Positions 33,144 to 41,886 of a stretch of 64,000 nt of DNA are shown here, in pieces (position 1 is the first letter of the stretch; every line of letters starts with the position of its first letter). Under the pieces are notes generated by a model, which worked only from the letters and a program-made list of their open reading frames with translations, did not search any database and had not been told where the DNA came from. A program made the position numbers and the translations under genes. Source of the stretch: Hahella sp. CCB-MM4 (GTDB lineage: Bacteria; Pseudomonadota; Gammaproteobacteria; Pseudomonadales; Oleiphilaceae); the NCBI RefSeq assembly GCF_002260525.1, contig NZ_MRYI01000002.1:558001-622000 (forward strand). The letters are read 5' to 3'.

Positions 33144-34100
33144 TCATTGCACAACAGCCAGGGATGGCGATGTTTCCATCATAATTCCGACGATTGAAGG
33201 GATACCGCTGTTTTCTTCCAGCATCTTCTCTATTGCATCTCCATCCAGATCATAGCGTGAGGCAGGTATATTCAGGCGGGTCAGAGCATTAATAAAGTAT
33301 CGCTTGCGCTGTACCATGGTGTCGTCCGAATCCGCATGAACTTCCGCCCATAGACGACTGCCGTTGACGGCCAGTTTCACCGGCTGTTTGATAATTCGCA
33401 CCGGTGTATTCTTGGCAGTGATGCCTACCAGCTCCTCAATATCCCAGTTATACAGTCGAATACAGCCGTGACTCACCCGCATACCAATGCCCACTCCCTT
33501 ATTGGTACCGTGTATCAGGTAGCCATTGGAATCCAGCAGAAGAGCAAACGGCCCCAGAGGATTATCAGGCCCGGCGGGTATTGATGCCGGTAACACCTCA
33601 CCGTCCTCACGAAGTTTCTGCTGACGTACAGACTCGGGGGGATACCAGGTAGGCTTTTCGAGTCCCATTTTTACCCGGGTGTCCATTTCCGGTGTGGGAA
33701 AATCCAGGGTGCCGATACCAATCGGGTAGGTAATGACTTTCTTTTTGCCCGGAAGGTAGTAATACAGACGATATTCGGGAAGGTTCACCACAATGCCTTC
33801 CTGTGGAGTATCCGGCAGCAAAAACTTCCCCGGCAGGACGATCCGATCTCCGGCAGTGGGTAACCAGGCATCAACCGAAGGGTTTGCCTGAATCAGTTCA
33901 TTGAAACCAAAATTATATTCTTCCCCCAGATCGACAAAGGTATATTCGCGCTTGGCCACAAGGACCTTTTCCTCACCGATCATTGGCTGACCTTTCTGCC
34001 AGGCAAATTCAGCCCCTTCGGAGAGGCTTGCAAACATCAGCGTAGCAGACAACAAAAGGCCCAGCCTTCCAGGGATAAAACTCTTTATTGCATTCAGCAT
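33144..34100 (-). CDS. L,D-transpeptidase (YkuD family), ErfK/YbiS-like
   Basis: 318 residues. A signal peptide (~10-28) is followed by a LysM-like segment (YTFVDLGEEYNFGFNELIQANPSVDAWLP, residues ~52-80 by position) and the YkuD catalytic domain (~100-235). That domain has the conserved His in YLIHGTNK and catalytic Cys in MRVSHGCIRL. The C-terminal ~80 residues lack a known motif. Size and layout match ErfK/YbiS/YcfS enzymes, which attach Lpp to peptidoglycan; relatives instead make 3-3 crosslinks. The convergent Lpp-like neighbour ending in Lys supports the former. Confidence 0.9.
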   Translation of the reverse strand: MLNAIKSFIPGRLGLLLSATLMFASLSEGAEFAWQKGQPMIGEEKVLVAKREYTFVDLGEEYNFGFNELIQANPSVDAWLPTAGDRIVLPGKFLLPDTPQEGIVVNLPEYRLYYYLPGKKKVITYPIGIGTLDFPTPEMDTRVKMGLEKPTWYPPESVRQQKLREDGEVLPASIPAGPDNPLGPFALLLDSNGYLIHGTNKGVGIGMRVSHGCIRLYNWDIEELVGITAKNTPVRIIKQPVKLAVNGSRLWAEVHADSDDTMVQRKRYFINALTRLNIPASRYDLDGDAIEKMLEENSGIPSIVGIMMETSPSLAVVQ

Positions 34101-34352
34101 GACAAATGTTCTTTATACTGGGTCATTCGGTTGAAACTTTCTCAACATCCCGCATTGTCAGGCAGGACGCGCGTTTGTGCAAACCTTTCTATTGCGCCGG
34201 TTAGACGTGACATGAGCTCGCCATGGAGAGGATAATCCGAAAAGGTTATACTTCGCCCCTTTCACATAATTAACTGCCAAATTGACGCTTGATAGGGCAA
34301 CTTTACCATCGGCGCTAAAGGCAAAAAATCAGATAACACCGAAGGCAAGTTC

Positions 34353-35294
34353 ATGAAACAAATCCAGATAGCTGAATTCGGAGCCCCGGACGTACTACAG
34401 TGCGTTGAGGTGGAAATTCCCGAACCCCAGGCTCACCAGGTCGTTATCAAAGTGAATGCAATGGGTATCAATCCCATCGATTACAAAACACGTCGCGGGC
34501 TTGGCTTTGTTGCCGAAAAAGCAAAATCCAGATTGCCCTGGGTTCCAGGCTATGACGTTGCGGGAGTCGTATACGCAAAAGGCGCTGCCGTCACTGGATG
34601 GGAAGAAGGACAACGGGTGTGCGGTATGGTGAATTTTCCATTACCGGCAGGCGGATACAGCGAGTATGTGGTGGCGATGCCTGAAATGCTGGCGGCAATT
34701 CCCGATTCAGTCAGCGATACCGATGCTGCCGCATTACCTCTTGCCGGACTGACGGCATGGCAGGGGCTGTATGAAACCGGCAACCTGTGTTCCGGGCAAC
34801 GCGTTGCCATATTGGCCGCGGCCGGAGGTGTCGGACATATCGCCGCACAGTTGGCCCGCCACAGTGGTGCCCAGGTTTGGGGAACAGCCTCTGTCTCCCA
34901 CCATGATTTCCTTGAGGAAATGGGCATCAAACCTGTGGATTATCACGATGAAAAATCGCTGGAAAAGCTGAAAGACATGGATTTCGTCTTCGATGCCGTC
35001 GGGGGAGAGACCGGAATCCAGGCACTGGACTTTCTGGCAACCGGGGGCACTCTGGTGACACTACCGACCATCACAGCAGAACAGATCATGCAGGCGGCCA
35101 AGGAAAGAGGCAAACATGCGCGTGGGTATACTGTCCACCCGGATGCCAAGCAGCTGCAGACACTTCTGGAATATATTGCAGACAAACAACTGCAAATCAA
35201 TATCCAGAAACGCTTCCCTCTGGAAGAAGCCGCCCAGGCACATGCGCTGTTGGAAAAAGGCCATACGCGCGGAAAAATTATCCTGGCCGTCTAA
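34353..35294 (+). CDS. MDR-superfamily NADP-dependent oxidoreductase (quinone oxidoreductase-like)
   Basis: 313 residues. The GroES-like N-terminal domain (~1-125) has the MDR pattern GAPDVLQCVEVEIPEPQ and GINPIDYKTRRG, with no catalytic zinc Cys/His set. The Rossmann domain (~125-270) has the nucleotide motif LAAAGGVGHIAAQLAR. It matches the quinone-oxidoreductase/zeta-crystallin subgroup that reduces quinones or alpha,beta-unsaturated carbonyls with NADPH. It stands alone, and the substrate is not readable. The preceding ribosome site (GGCAAGTTC) is weak. Confidence 0.88.
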   Translation: MKQIQIAEFGAPDVLQCVEVEIPEPQAHQVVIKVNAMGINPIDYKTRRGLGFVAEKAKSRLPWVPGYDVAGVVYAKGAAVTGWEEGQRVCGMVNFPLPAGGYSEYVVAMPEMLAAIPDSVSDTDAAALPLAGLTAWQGLYETGNLCSGQRVAILAAAGGVGHIAAQLARHSGAQVWGTASVSHHDFLEEMGIKPVDYHDEKSLEKLKDMDFVFDAVGGETGIQALDFLATGGTLVTLPTITAEQIMQAAKERGKHARGYTVHPDAKQLQTLLEYIADKQLQINIQKRFPLEEAAQAHALLEKGHTRGKIILAV

Positions 35295-35404
35295 GGGACC
35301 CCGGCCAAAGTTCCAGACGCACTATTTTTAGAACCTCTTTCTTCCGACCCACTTTTTCAGGGCCACTTCAAGCCGCTTTTTCAGGTCCATTTTTACCTCT
35401 CCTT

Positions 35405-35427
35405 GGTAGCCGGCAAGCCCGGCTACC
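35405..35427. repeat. Strong hairpin in the gap before the diheme operon
   Basis: GGTAGCCGG-caagc-CCGGCTACC, a perfect 9-base stem, 110 bases after the preceding stop. No T-run follows, so it may be a weak terminator or part of the next promoter region. Upstream of it CTTTTTCAGG occurs twice (35351-35385 area). Confidence 0.5.
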
Positions 35428-35555
35428 GAGAAATCACCTCAACAAAACCTTTTATCACTTTAAAAACTGAAAAAAATCAGATCTCTACTATAGTTACTCC
35501 ATCGGTTTTCTTCCTTAACTTTTATTAACCTATTCTGTATCGATGGATCATACGA

Positions 35556-37214
35556 ATGCTGGCAGTATTTAAGAGGTGCGTAACGGTTGCCATTGGCGGC
35601 TTATTGATTGGAACCAGTTCCGGATGTGAAGACACACAAGGCTCGACAGCCTCTCCGCCGGACACTCCCTTAACCACTCTCGAACAAGGCTGGGATCAAC
35701 AGACCCGGGATACCATGCATCATCTCGGTTTCGGCTCCCGGATGCTGCCTTATGATTGGTTCCTCCACCTTGAACAAGCTGGTAGCAATACCCTGATTCG
35801 GGATGATGCCTTCCTCGGTAAACTCGGATTCATTCCAGCCAATTCAACCAGTCAGAACCCCGACGCACTACCCGTGGGGTTGAGCAAAGCCGTGGATGAC
35901 CAGGGCACCACCTGGGTGGGACTGACGTGCACCGCCTGCCACACAGGAAGCTTTACCTACAATAATCAGCAGGTCATTGTGGACGGTGGCGCCGCACTGA
36001 TTGATTTCCCCACATTCGAAGACAGTGTTATTAAAGCGCTGGAGGCCGTCCAGAAAGATCCCCAGAAGCTGAAAGCCTTTACCGCCAAAGTGATGGGCGG
36101 CCCATCAGATGGCAAAGCCCAGGACAAAATGCAGCAAAGCATTAATGCAAGGCTGGTCCAGTTGCAGCAGCGGCAAAAGATGAATCATTCCGATACGGCC
36201 TACGGGCACGGCAGACTCGATGCCTTCGGTCAGATATTTAACGCCGTCGCCGCCGGCATGCTCAACATCCCGGAAAATGCGCGTCCGGCAGACGCTCCCG
36301 TCAGCTATCCGTTCTTATGGAATGCCCCTCACCTCGATCTGGTGCAGTGGAATGGTTCCGCGCCGAATGCCGGTCCGGGGCCACTTATACAGAACGTGAC
36401 AACTGCACTGGCAGTTTTTGGCACTGCAGATGTGCAGAACCATTCCGGACTCACCGGCTATCCCAGCTCTGTGGATTTCGAAGCTTTGGGAACTCTGCAG
36501 GAGAATTTTTACAAACTGAAAGCTCCCGCATGGCCAGTCGAAGTACTTGGCAAGCTCGATTCGCAGAAGGTCGCCCAGGGCGAACAATTGTACAAAGAGA
36601 ACTGTGCCGCCTGTCATAAAATCAGCCAGCGCAGCCTCAACGAGCAAGAACTCAAGTCGACTCTGGTGCCGGTGACAGAAGTTGGTACCGATTCCACCAT
36701 GGTCGAGAACTTTCTGAATGCCACCTCCAAAACCGGCGCATTCGAGGGGCGCAAGCAGTTGGTCTATATAGGCAACACTTTCGGTGCCACAGCCAACACC
36801 ATTGACCTGGTGGTAAACGCTGCTATCGGAGCCGCCCTGCGTCATCCTCTGGAAGCAACAGTGGATTCAGTCAAAGGCTACCACAAGGTTCTCAGCGCTT
36901 CGGTCAATACCAAACCGGATTATTACAAAGCCCGTCCACTAAGTGGTATCTGGGCGACAGCTCCCTACCTGCATAACGGCTCAGTACCCACGGTCTATGA
37001 CCTTCTGCTACCTCCAGAGCAAAGACCCAAGGATTTCCACGTCGGCAACAGGGAGTTGGACATTAACAAACTCGGCTATCAAACCACGGCCGGAGACAAT
37101 ACCAGTCTCTTCGATACATCCCTGGCAGGAAATGACAACCATGGACATATTTACGGTACTGACCTGACTGATGCCCAGCGCTACGCGTTGATTGAGTACC
37201 TGAAAAGTATTTAA
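35556..37214 (+). CDS. Diheme c-type lipoprotein of the RoxA/CCP-like family
   Basis: 552 residues; the N-terminus is a signal with lipobox SSGC, so a periplasmic lipoprotein is expected. Two c-heme motifs, CTACH (~residue 125) and CAACH (~residue 350), are visible. The family motif GIWATAPYLHNGSVPT lies near residue 465. This layout is that of diheme cytochrome c peroxidase-like proteins related to rubber oxygenase RoxA/RoxB (which act on polyisoprene). RoxA-specific catalytic residues cannot be assigned without alignment, so peroxidase, oxygenase or electron transfer are all possible. It is the first of three genes: a second diheme protein starts 105 bases later and a membrane patatin overlaps that one. 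Confidence 0.85.
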   Translation: MLAVFKRCVTVAIGGLLIGTSSGCEDTQGSTASPPDTPLTTLEQGWDQQTRDTMHHLGFGSRMLPYDWFLHLEQAGSNTLIRDDAFLGKLGFIPANSTSQNPDALPVGLSKAVDDQGTTWVGLTCTACHTGSFTYNNQQVIVDGGAALIDFPTFEDSVIKALEAVQKDPQKLKAFTAKVMGGPSDGKAQDKMQQSINARLVQLQQRQKMNHSDTAYGHGRLDAFGQIFNAVAAGMLNIPENARPADAPVSYPFLWNAPHLDLVQWNGSAPNAGPGPLIQNVTTALAVFGTADVQNHSGLTGYPSSVDFEALGTLQENFYKLKAPAWPVEVLGKLDSQKVAQGEQLYKENCAACHKISQRSLNEQELKSTLVPVTEVGTDSTMVENFLNATSKTGAFEGRKQLVYIGNTFGATANTIDLVVNAAIGAALRHPLEATVDSVKGYHKVLSASVNTKPDYYKARPLSGIWATAPYLHNGSVPTVYDLLLPPEQRPKDFHVGNRELDINKLGYQTTAGDNTSLFDTSLAGNDNHGHIYGTDLTDAQRYALIEYLKSI

Positions 37215-37318
37215 AACCCAAAAGTTATAAAAAATTCAGGTGGCAGTGCCCGATTCTCAGGAATCGATCATTGCCCACCTGGGCCACAAATTCAGACGAT
37301 TATCAACTGAGGTTCACT

Positions 37319-39634
37319 ATGAATTCCCGCGGAATCGGAGGCCACTTCTGGTCATGGTTTGTAAAGGGACTGAAATGGCTGGTTATTTTGGCTCTGGTGC
37401 TACTGCTGGCTGCCAGCATTACCTTCGCCTGGTATGTTTTATGGCCGCTTTCCAGCATTCCTCCCCAGGAAAACTTCGACGAACTGGTGTACCTGGACCA
37501 GGGATGGGGTGAAACCCGGGATTCAGAGGCTCGCCAGACCTATTACTACACACCCCAAGGCACATCAATGCCTCAGGGGGCCTCAGAAAGCGCCGTACGA
37601 TACGATTGGTTTTTAAATCTCAGGCTGCCATTCTCCGATCAGCGTTTTGCCGATCCGGATCATATGCGCCGCTATCGTTTCCTGGTCGACCCCGCTCCTT
37701 CTGATGAAAACCCTGATCAGCTACCCGTGGGGTTTACCAAACACTTTGATCCCAACACCGGCGACAACGTTCTCGATGTCACCTGTGCCGCCTGCCACAA
37801 CGGGCAGCTCAGATATACCAAAGACGGCAAAACCTACGCCATCAGGGTAGACGGTGGGCAGGCCATGCATGCGATCAGTGACACCACTCGGGGATCCTTT
37901 GCTCCGATGCTGGTGGCGTCTCTTATTTACACTGCGATCAACCCCTTCAAGTTCGACGAGTTTGCCAAAGGCGTTCTCGATGAACGCTATCCAGAGGGTA
38001 AGTCCGCACTGCGCAGCAAACTGTGGGCCTCTATCAAACACTTTGTCAGCAGCCCCCAAAACAATCCGCTGAAACACCTGTATCCGGTGGTGGAAGGTTA
38101 TGGGCGTACTGATGCTCTGGGGCGTATAGGTAACACGGTTTTCGGAGACCATCTGATTGCCGGCAATTATCAGGTTGGTGCTGCTCCTGTCAGTTACCCT
38201 TACGTATGGAATATCTGGAAATTTGACTGGGTTCAATACAATGGCTCAGTCGCCCAGCCTCTGGCCCGAAACATCGGTGAGGCATTGGGAGTCGGAGCAC
38301 GAATCCCATTAATCAACGACACCGGCGGCCCGCTGCCTGCGGAAGAGCGATTCCGTAGCTCGGTGCGTATTGCCGATCTGCAGCGGATCGAACATACCCT
38401 GCAGACACTGCAGCCTCCCAAATGGCCGGAGGATCTGTTCGGGAAAATCAATCAATCCCTGGCCTCCCAGGGAGGTCAGTTGTTCGCTCAGCACTGTCAG
38501 GGTTGCCACGGCCCTCATCCTGCCAATGCCGCACGCCAGAAATCCCTGGCACCACTGAAACCGTTCCCCGGACTGGAATGGCAAATAGAAGTCATTCCGG
38601 TGTCGCATATTGGCACCGATGATTCCACCGCCAAAGGATTCCTGGAACGTCGCTACGATCTGTCAGCGACCGGCGTGACCGACAAAGACATGCAAAGCGC
38701 CCTTCGCCCTCTGCTCTACCGGCAGTTGATTCGGGAGGTACGCTTCCGGCTGTCTGACCTGATTGACACTCGTCAGACACAAGGCCTGGATAACGGCTCA
38801 TTGCCCGAATTGCTGGATCAATACCCCGCAGAGTCACCTGAGGTGGTACTTCCGCAGGCGCTGTTTGCCTCCATTGAGGAAGAAATCTCCCGATTGGTTT
38901 CACCGTTACCGGCTATCCCGGATGCGAGAACCACGCCTCCTGAGCCCTATAACTGCAACCTGTCATGTCAAACCGTCGCGTTGCTCTGGAATATGAAACA
39001 TGGCCAGGAAAACGCTGAAATCCAGATGGAGACCCTGGACATTAGTACGCTGACGGAAGGCGAAGCCCTCAATGTGGTCGGCATCATGATCAAGAACAAG
39101 TTTTACCAGGACAACAACGTGGCTTTTGAGGAGCAGCAGTGTCTGGAAGGCTTTGGCACGCTGGATCTTCCACAACAGATTCTGGGATACAAACCCCGAC
39201 CACTCGAAGGCGTCTGGGCAACTCCGCCGTTCTTGCATAACGGATCAGTTCCCTCCATCTATCAGTTGCTTTCTCCCCCCGAGACCCGCAGCGACATGTT
39301 CCTGCTGGGACAACGTGACTATGATCCGGCTAACCTGGGATACCAGCTCATCACTAAAGACAGTGAAGGTGTGAGCAAAGAAGGTTTCTGGATGGACACC
39401 AGCATTGACGGTAATCGCAATACCGGTCATGCCTTTGCCGCAGATCCGGATCTGTGGGCTCAGCATCTGAAAGCCCCCAAGGACCATCCGTTACCGACCG
39501 GCGTCATTGGCCCGTTGCTGACGCATGACGAACGTATGGCTATATTGGAATACCTGAAGATTCATAAGGACGAACCTGCTACACCAGCCGGTTACAAACC
39601 TCCGGAATGCCAATTAATGGGGGCATCACTATGA
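37319..39634 (+). CDS. Membrane-anchored diheme c-type protein, RoxA/CCP-like, long form
   Basis: 771 residues from the ATG at 37319, with GAGG placed before it; an in-frame GTG/ATG extension to 37271 lacks one. One N-terminal TM helix (~20-40) anchors a large periplasmic part. Heme motifs are CAACH (~residue 156) and CQGCH (~392). The motif GVWATPPFLHNGSVPS (~residue 635) parallels the preceding gene, and both share NPDQLPVG/NPDALPVG before heme 1 and AAPVSYPYVWN. It is ~220 residues longer than its partner, mostly between heme 2 and the family motif, with an extra CNLSC pair near 545. The stop overlaps the patatin start (ATGA), showing coupling. Electron transfer or oxidative cleavage of a hydrophobic substrate is plausible but unproven. 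Confidence 0.85.
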   Translation: MNSRGIGGHFWSWFVKGLKWLVILALVLLLAASITFAWYVLWPLSSIPPQENFDELVYLDQGWGETRDSEARQTYYYTPQGTSMPQGASESAVRYDWFLNLRLPFSDQRFADPDHMRRYRFLVDPAPSDENPDQLPVGFTKHFDPNTGDNVLDVTCAACHNGQLRYTKDGKTYAIRVDGGQAMHAISDTTRGSFAPMLVASLIYTAINPFKFDEFAKGVLDERYPEGKSALRSKLWASIKHFVSSPQNNPLKHLYPVVEGYGRTDALGRIGNTVFGDHLIAGNYQVGAAPVSYPYVWNIWKFDWVQYNGSVAQPLARNIGEALGVGARIPLINDTGGPLPAEERFRSSVRIADLQRIEHTLQTLQPPKWPEDLFGKINQSLASQGGQLFAQHCQGCHGPHPANAARQKSLAPLKPFPGLEWQIEVIPVSHIGTDDSTAKGFLERRYDLSATGVTDKDMQSALRPLLYRQLIREVRFRLSDLIDTRQTQGLDNGSLPELLDQYPAESPEVVLPQALFASIEEEISRLVSPLPAIPDARTTPPEPYNCNLSCQTVALLWNMKHGQENAEIQMETLDISTLTEGEALNVVGIMIKNKFYQDNNVAFEEQQCLEGFGTLDLPQQILGYKPRPLEGVWATPPFLHNGSVPSIYQLLSPPETRSDMFLLGQRDYDPANLGYQLITKDSEGVSKEGFWMDTSIDGNRNTGHAFAADPDLWAQHLKAPKDHPLPTGVIGPLLTHDERMAILEYLKIHKDEPATPAGYKPPECQLMGASL

Positions 39635-41763
39635 GCAAAGACAGCCAGGATCAGGCTTCAGAACAGGAAGAACCGCTGTACACCACCAATTTCGAGGACG
39701 TTCAGAAACAGGAATCGAATTGGATTAAGAAAAGGCGACATGCAGCGGGTATCAGTGATTCTGAAGCCCCCCTGGTTGGGCTGGGATGTTCCGGTGGCGG
39801 AATCCGTTCTGCCACCTTTAACCTGGGCATTCTGCAAGCCCTTTCCCGGCGCGGACTGCTCACTCAGGTAGACTATCTGTCCTCTGTTTCCGGAGGCGGC
39901 TATATATCCTCGTGCTTTACCTGGTTACGCTCCCAGATTCCTGTGGATAAACACCAGGATATGGGATCCACCCTGCTTAAAAACGGCCATGGTACGGTTC
40001 TGGATTGGCTCAGGGCACATGGCAGCTATCTGATCAACGGCCGGGGGTTTTCCGGCTGGACCCTGGGCGCCGCCATACTGGCAGGAACCCTGCTGAATCT
40101 GTTTGTCCTGCTGCCCATCCTGGTTGGATTGCTGGCCGCCGCAAGTAATGACTGGCATATCATTTCATGGCCGTTGTGGCTCCACTTGCCCGGAGCGCGG
40201 GCCATCGGTGGTCATGATGGTTTCATGATGATATTGGTCACAGGCCTGCTCAGTCTGGGATTATTTATACTCAGCATTTTCGTATTCGCACTGACCACCA
40301 CTTCACTTATGCGCAGAATGGTATCGGAAAACTCGGTGCGCATTCTGATGGGACGATTACTAGCCGTTGGCGTCATTGCCACGGCCCTGGGTCTACTGCC
40401 CGTATTTGCCGGAGTGGAAGAAATGGTGTTGCACTATTTTGACCACCAGGGGTTGGGTGTACTGACGCGGCACAGCTCTTACATCATACCATTGGTCAGC
40501 GGCCTTATTTCCGTGAAGATGGCGCGACAGCGAGCGGGATCCCATATGGGCAATGCACTGGCAATCACCGGTTTATCGCTGTTCTGTTACGGATTGCTCA
40601 CCGCCCTCTACCACCTATGTGACCATTCCGCTTTTGTGGAAAGTCCCGGTTATTTTACCTGGCTGGCCCTGTCACTGGTGCTGGCACTGATCTGTAATAT
40701 CAATGGATTGTCTCTGCACAGTTACTATCGCGGAAGACTCACGGACGCCTATATGCCGGTCATTGACGGCGAACCGTCATTTCCGCCACCCTCACAGTTT
40801 CTGCTGACCGACATCAAGCCGGAAAACGGCGGTCCTCTGCACATTGTGAATACAACACTGAACACCACCAGTTCAAAACATGAAAAGCTGCGCAGCCGCA
40901 ATGGCGCATCCCTGTTCCTCAGCCCCCTGTATTGCGGATCTACCGCAACCGGCTACCGGCATACCAGCAACTATCTTGAAGGTCGGATGACCCTGTCCAA
41001 TGCCTTCGCCATTTCCGGCGCCGCCATTGACCCCAACACCTATGTCACCAGTTCCCGGGCGCTCAGTGTATTGATGGTGCTGATCAATGCCAGACTGGGA
41101 TTCTGGACCCGCAACCCCAAATCACTTCATCAACATCGCTGGCTGCCGGAATGGTATCGCTTTATGTTCCGGGAAATGCTGGGGGTAGGTTTGTCAGAAA
41201 CCGAGGCGGATATTCATCTTTCCGATGGCGGTCACTTTGACAACATGGGGCTGTATGAACTGATCAGACGGCAGTGCCGGTATATCATCATTTCCGATGC
41301 CAGTGCGGACCCCAACACGACCCTAAGCGATCTTGGCAGAACCATCCAGCGAGTACAGGCCGACTTTGGCGCAGAAGTTGAGCTGGATATTCGTCCTATC
41401 ACGGACGTCGACAACCAGGGTCGACACAAGAAACCCTATGCTCTGGGAAGCATCACGTACCATGATGGGACCAAAGGACAGCTCTTGTATGTCAAAGCGG
41501 TGATCAGTAACTATCCAAGTGCGGATGTATATTCCTACTGGCGCGCCAATCCCAGTTTTCCAGATCAATCAACTGTGGATCAGTTCTTTGACGAAATGCA
41601 ATTTGACAGTTATCGTCGGCTCGGTCTGGACATACTTACGGCTATGACAACATCAGATACTGGCACAATCGCCGCCTTATTTGACAATTTGTCGGAAAAT
41701 AATGACCAGATAGATTATTGTAAAAATGAATTTGTGGCTGACATACAAAAAGAGACTGTCTAA
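39631..41763 (+). CDS. Patatin-like phospholipase with inserted membrane domain
   Basis: 710 residues from the ATG at 39631, which overlaps the preceding stop. The patatin core is split. The N-terminal part has the oxyanion loop GLGCSGGGIRSATFNLG (~residues 43-60) and the nucleophile motif SSVSGGGY (~85-92, catalytic Ser in SVSGG). The C-terminal part has the dyad Asp in SDGGHFDNMGLYEL (~530). Between them (~125-360) lie about seven hydrophobic helices, which is not part of the standard patatin fold. It should be an inner-membrane acyl hydrolase acting on lipids. The link to two diheme proteins suggests a common lipid or hydrocarbon substrate; this is inference. Confidence 0.88.
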   Translation: MSKDSQDQASEQEEPLYTTNFEDVQKQESNWIKKRRHAAGISDSEAPLVGLGCSGGGIRSATFNLGILQALSRRGLLTQVDYLSSVSGGGYISSCFTWLRSQIPVDKHQDMGSTLLKNGHGTVLDWLRAHGSYLINGRGFSGWTLGAAILAGTLLNLFVLLPILVGLLAAASNDWHIISWPLWLHLPGARAIGGHDGFMMILVTGLLSLGLFILSIFVFALTTTSLMRRMVSENSVRILMGRLLAVGVIATALGLLPVFAGVEEMVLHYFDHQGLGVLTRHSSYIIPLVSGLISVKMARQRAGSHMGNALAITGLSLFCYGLLTALYHLCDHSAFVESPGYFTWLALSLVLALICNINGLSLHSYYRGRLTDAYMPVIDGEPSFPPPSQFLLTDIKPENGGPLHIVNTTLNTTSSKHEKLRSRNGASLFLSPLYCGSTATGYRHTSNYLEGRMTLSNAFAISGAAIDPNTYVTSSRALSVLMVLINARLGFWTRNPKSLHQHRWLPEWYRFMFREMLGVGLSETEADIHLSDGGHFDNMGLYELIRRQCRYIIISDASADPNTTLSDLGRTIQRVQADFGAEVELDIRPITDVDNQGRHKKPYALGSITYHDGTKGQLLYVKAVISNYPSADVYSYWRANPSFPDQSTVDQFFDEMQFDSYRRLGLDILTAMTTSDTGTIAALFDNLSENNDQIDYCKNEFVADIQKETV

Positions 41764-41886
41764 ACTTAGTCCAAAAGGTCTACAAGGAATTACCTTGAAA
41801 TAGCTGAGCGAACTCGGTGGAGCAGGAAATCCTATGCCAGCCAGCCACTTCCATGCCTCAAACCGATTAATTAGCCCGGCCATAAC

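Noticed and set aside
34734-35264. Several minus-strand frames opposite the MDR oxidoreductase
   Set aside because: Antisense shadows of a conserved gene; none has a signal, motif or ribosome site.
37240-37512. Small open frame overlapping the start of the long diheme gene
   Set aside because: It is in another frame of the same DNA, has no domain, and the diheme gene's start at 37319 explains the ribosome site.
39925-40158. Minus-strand frame inside the patatin gene
   Set aside because: Shadow of the membrane insertion's codon pattern; no support.
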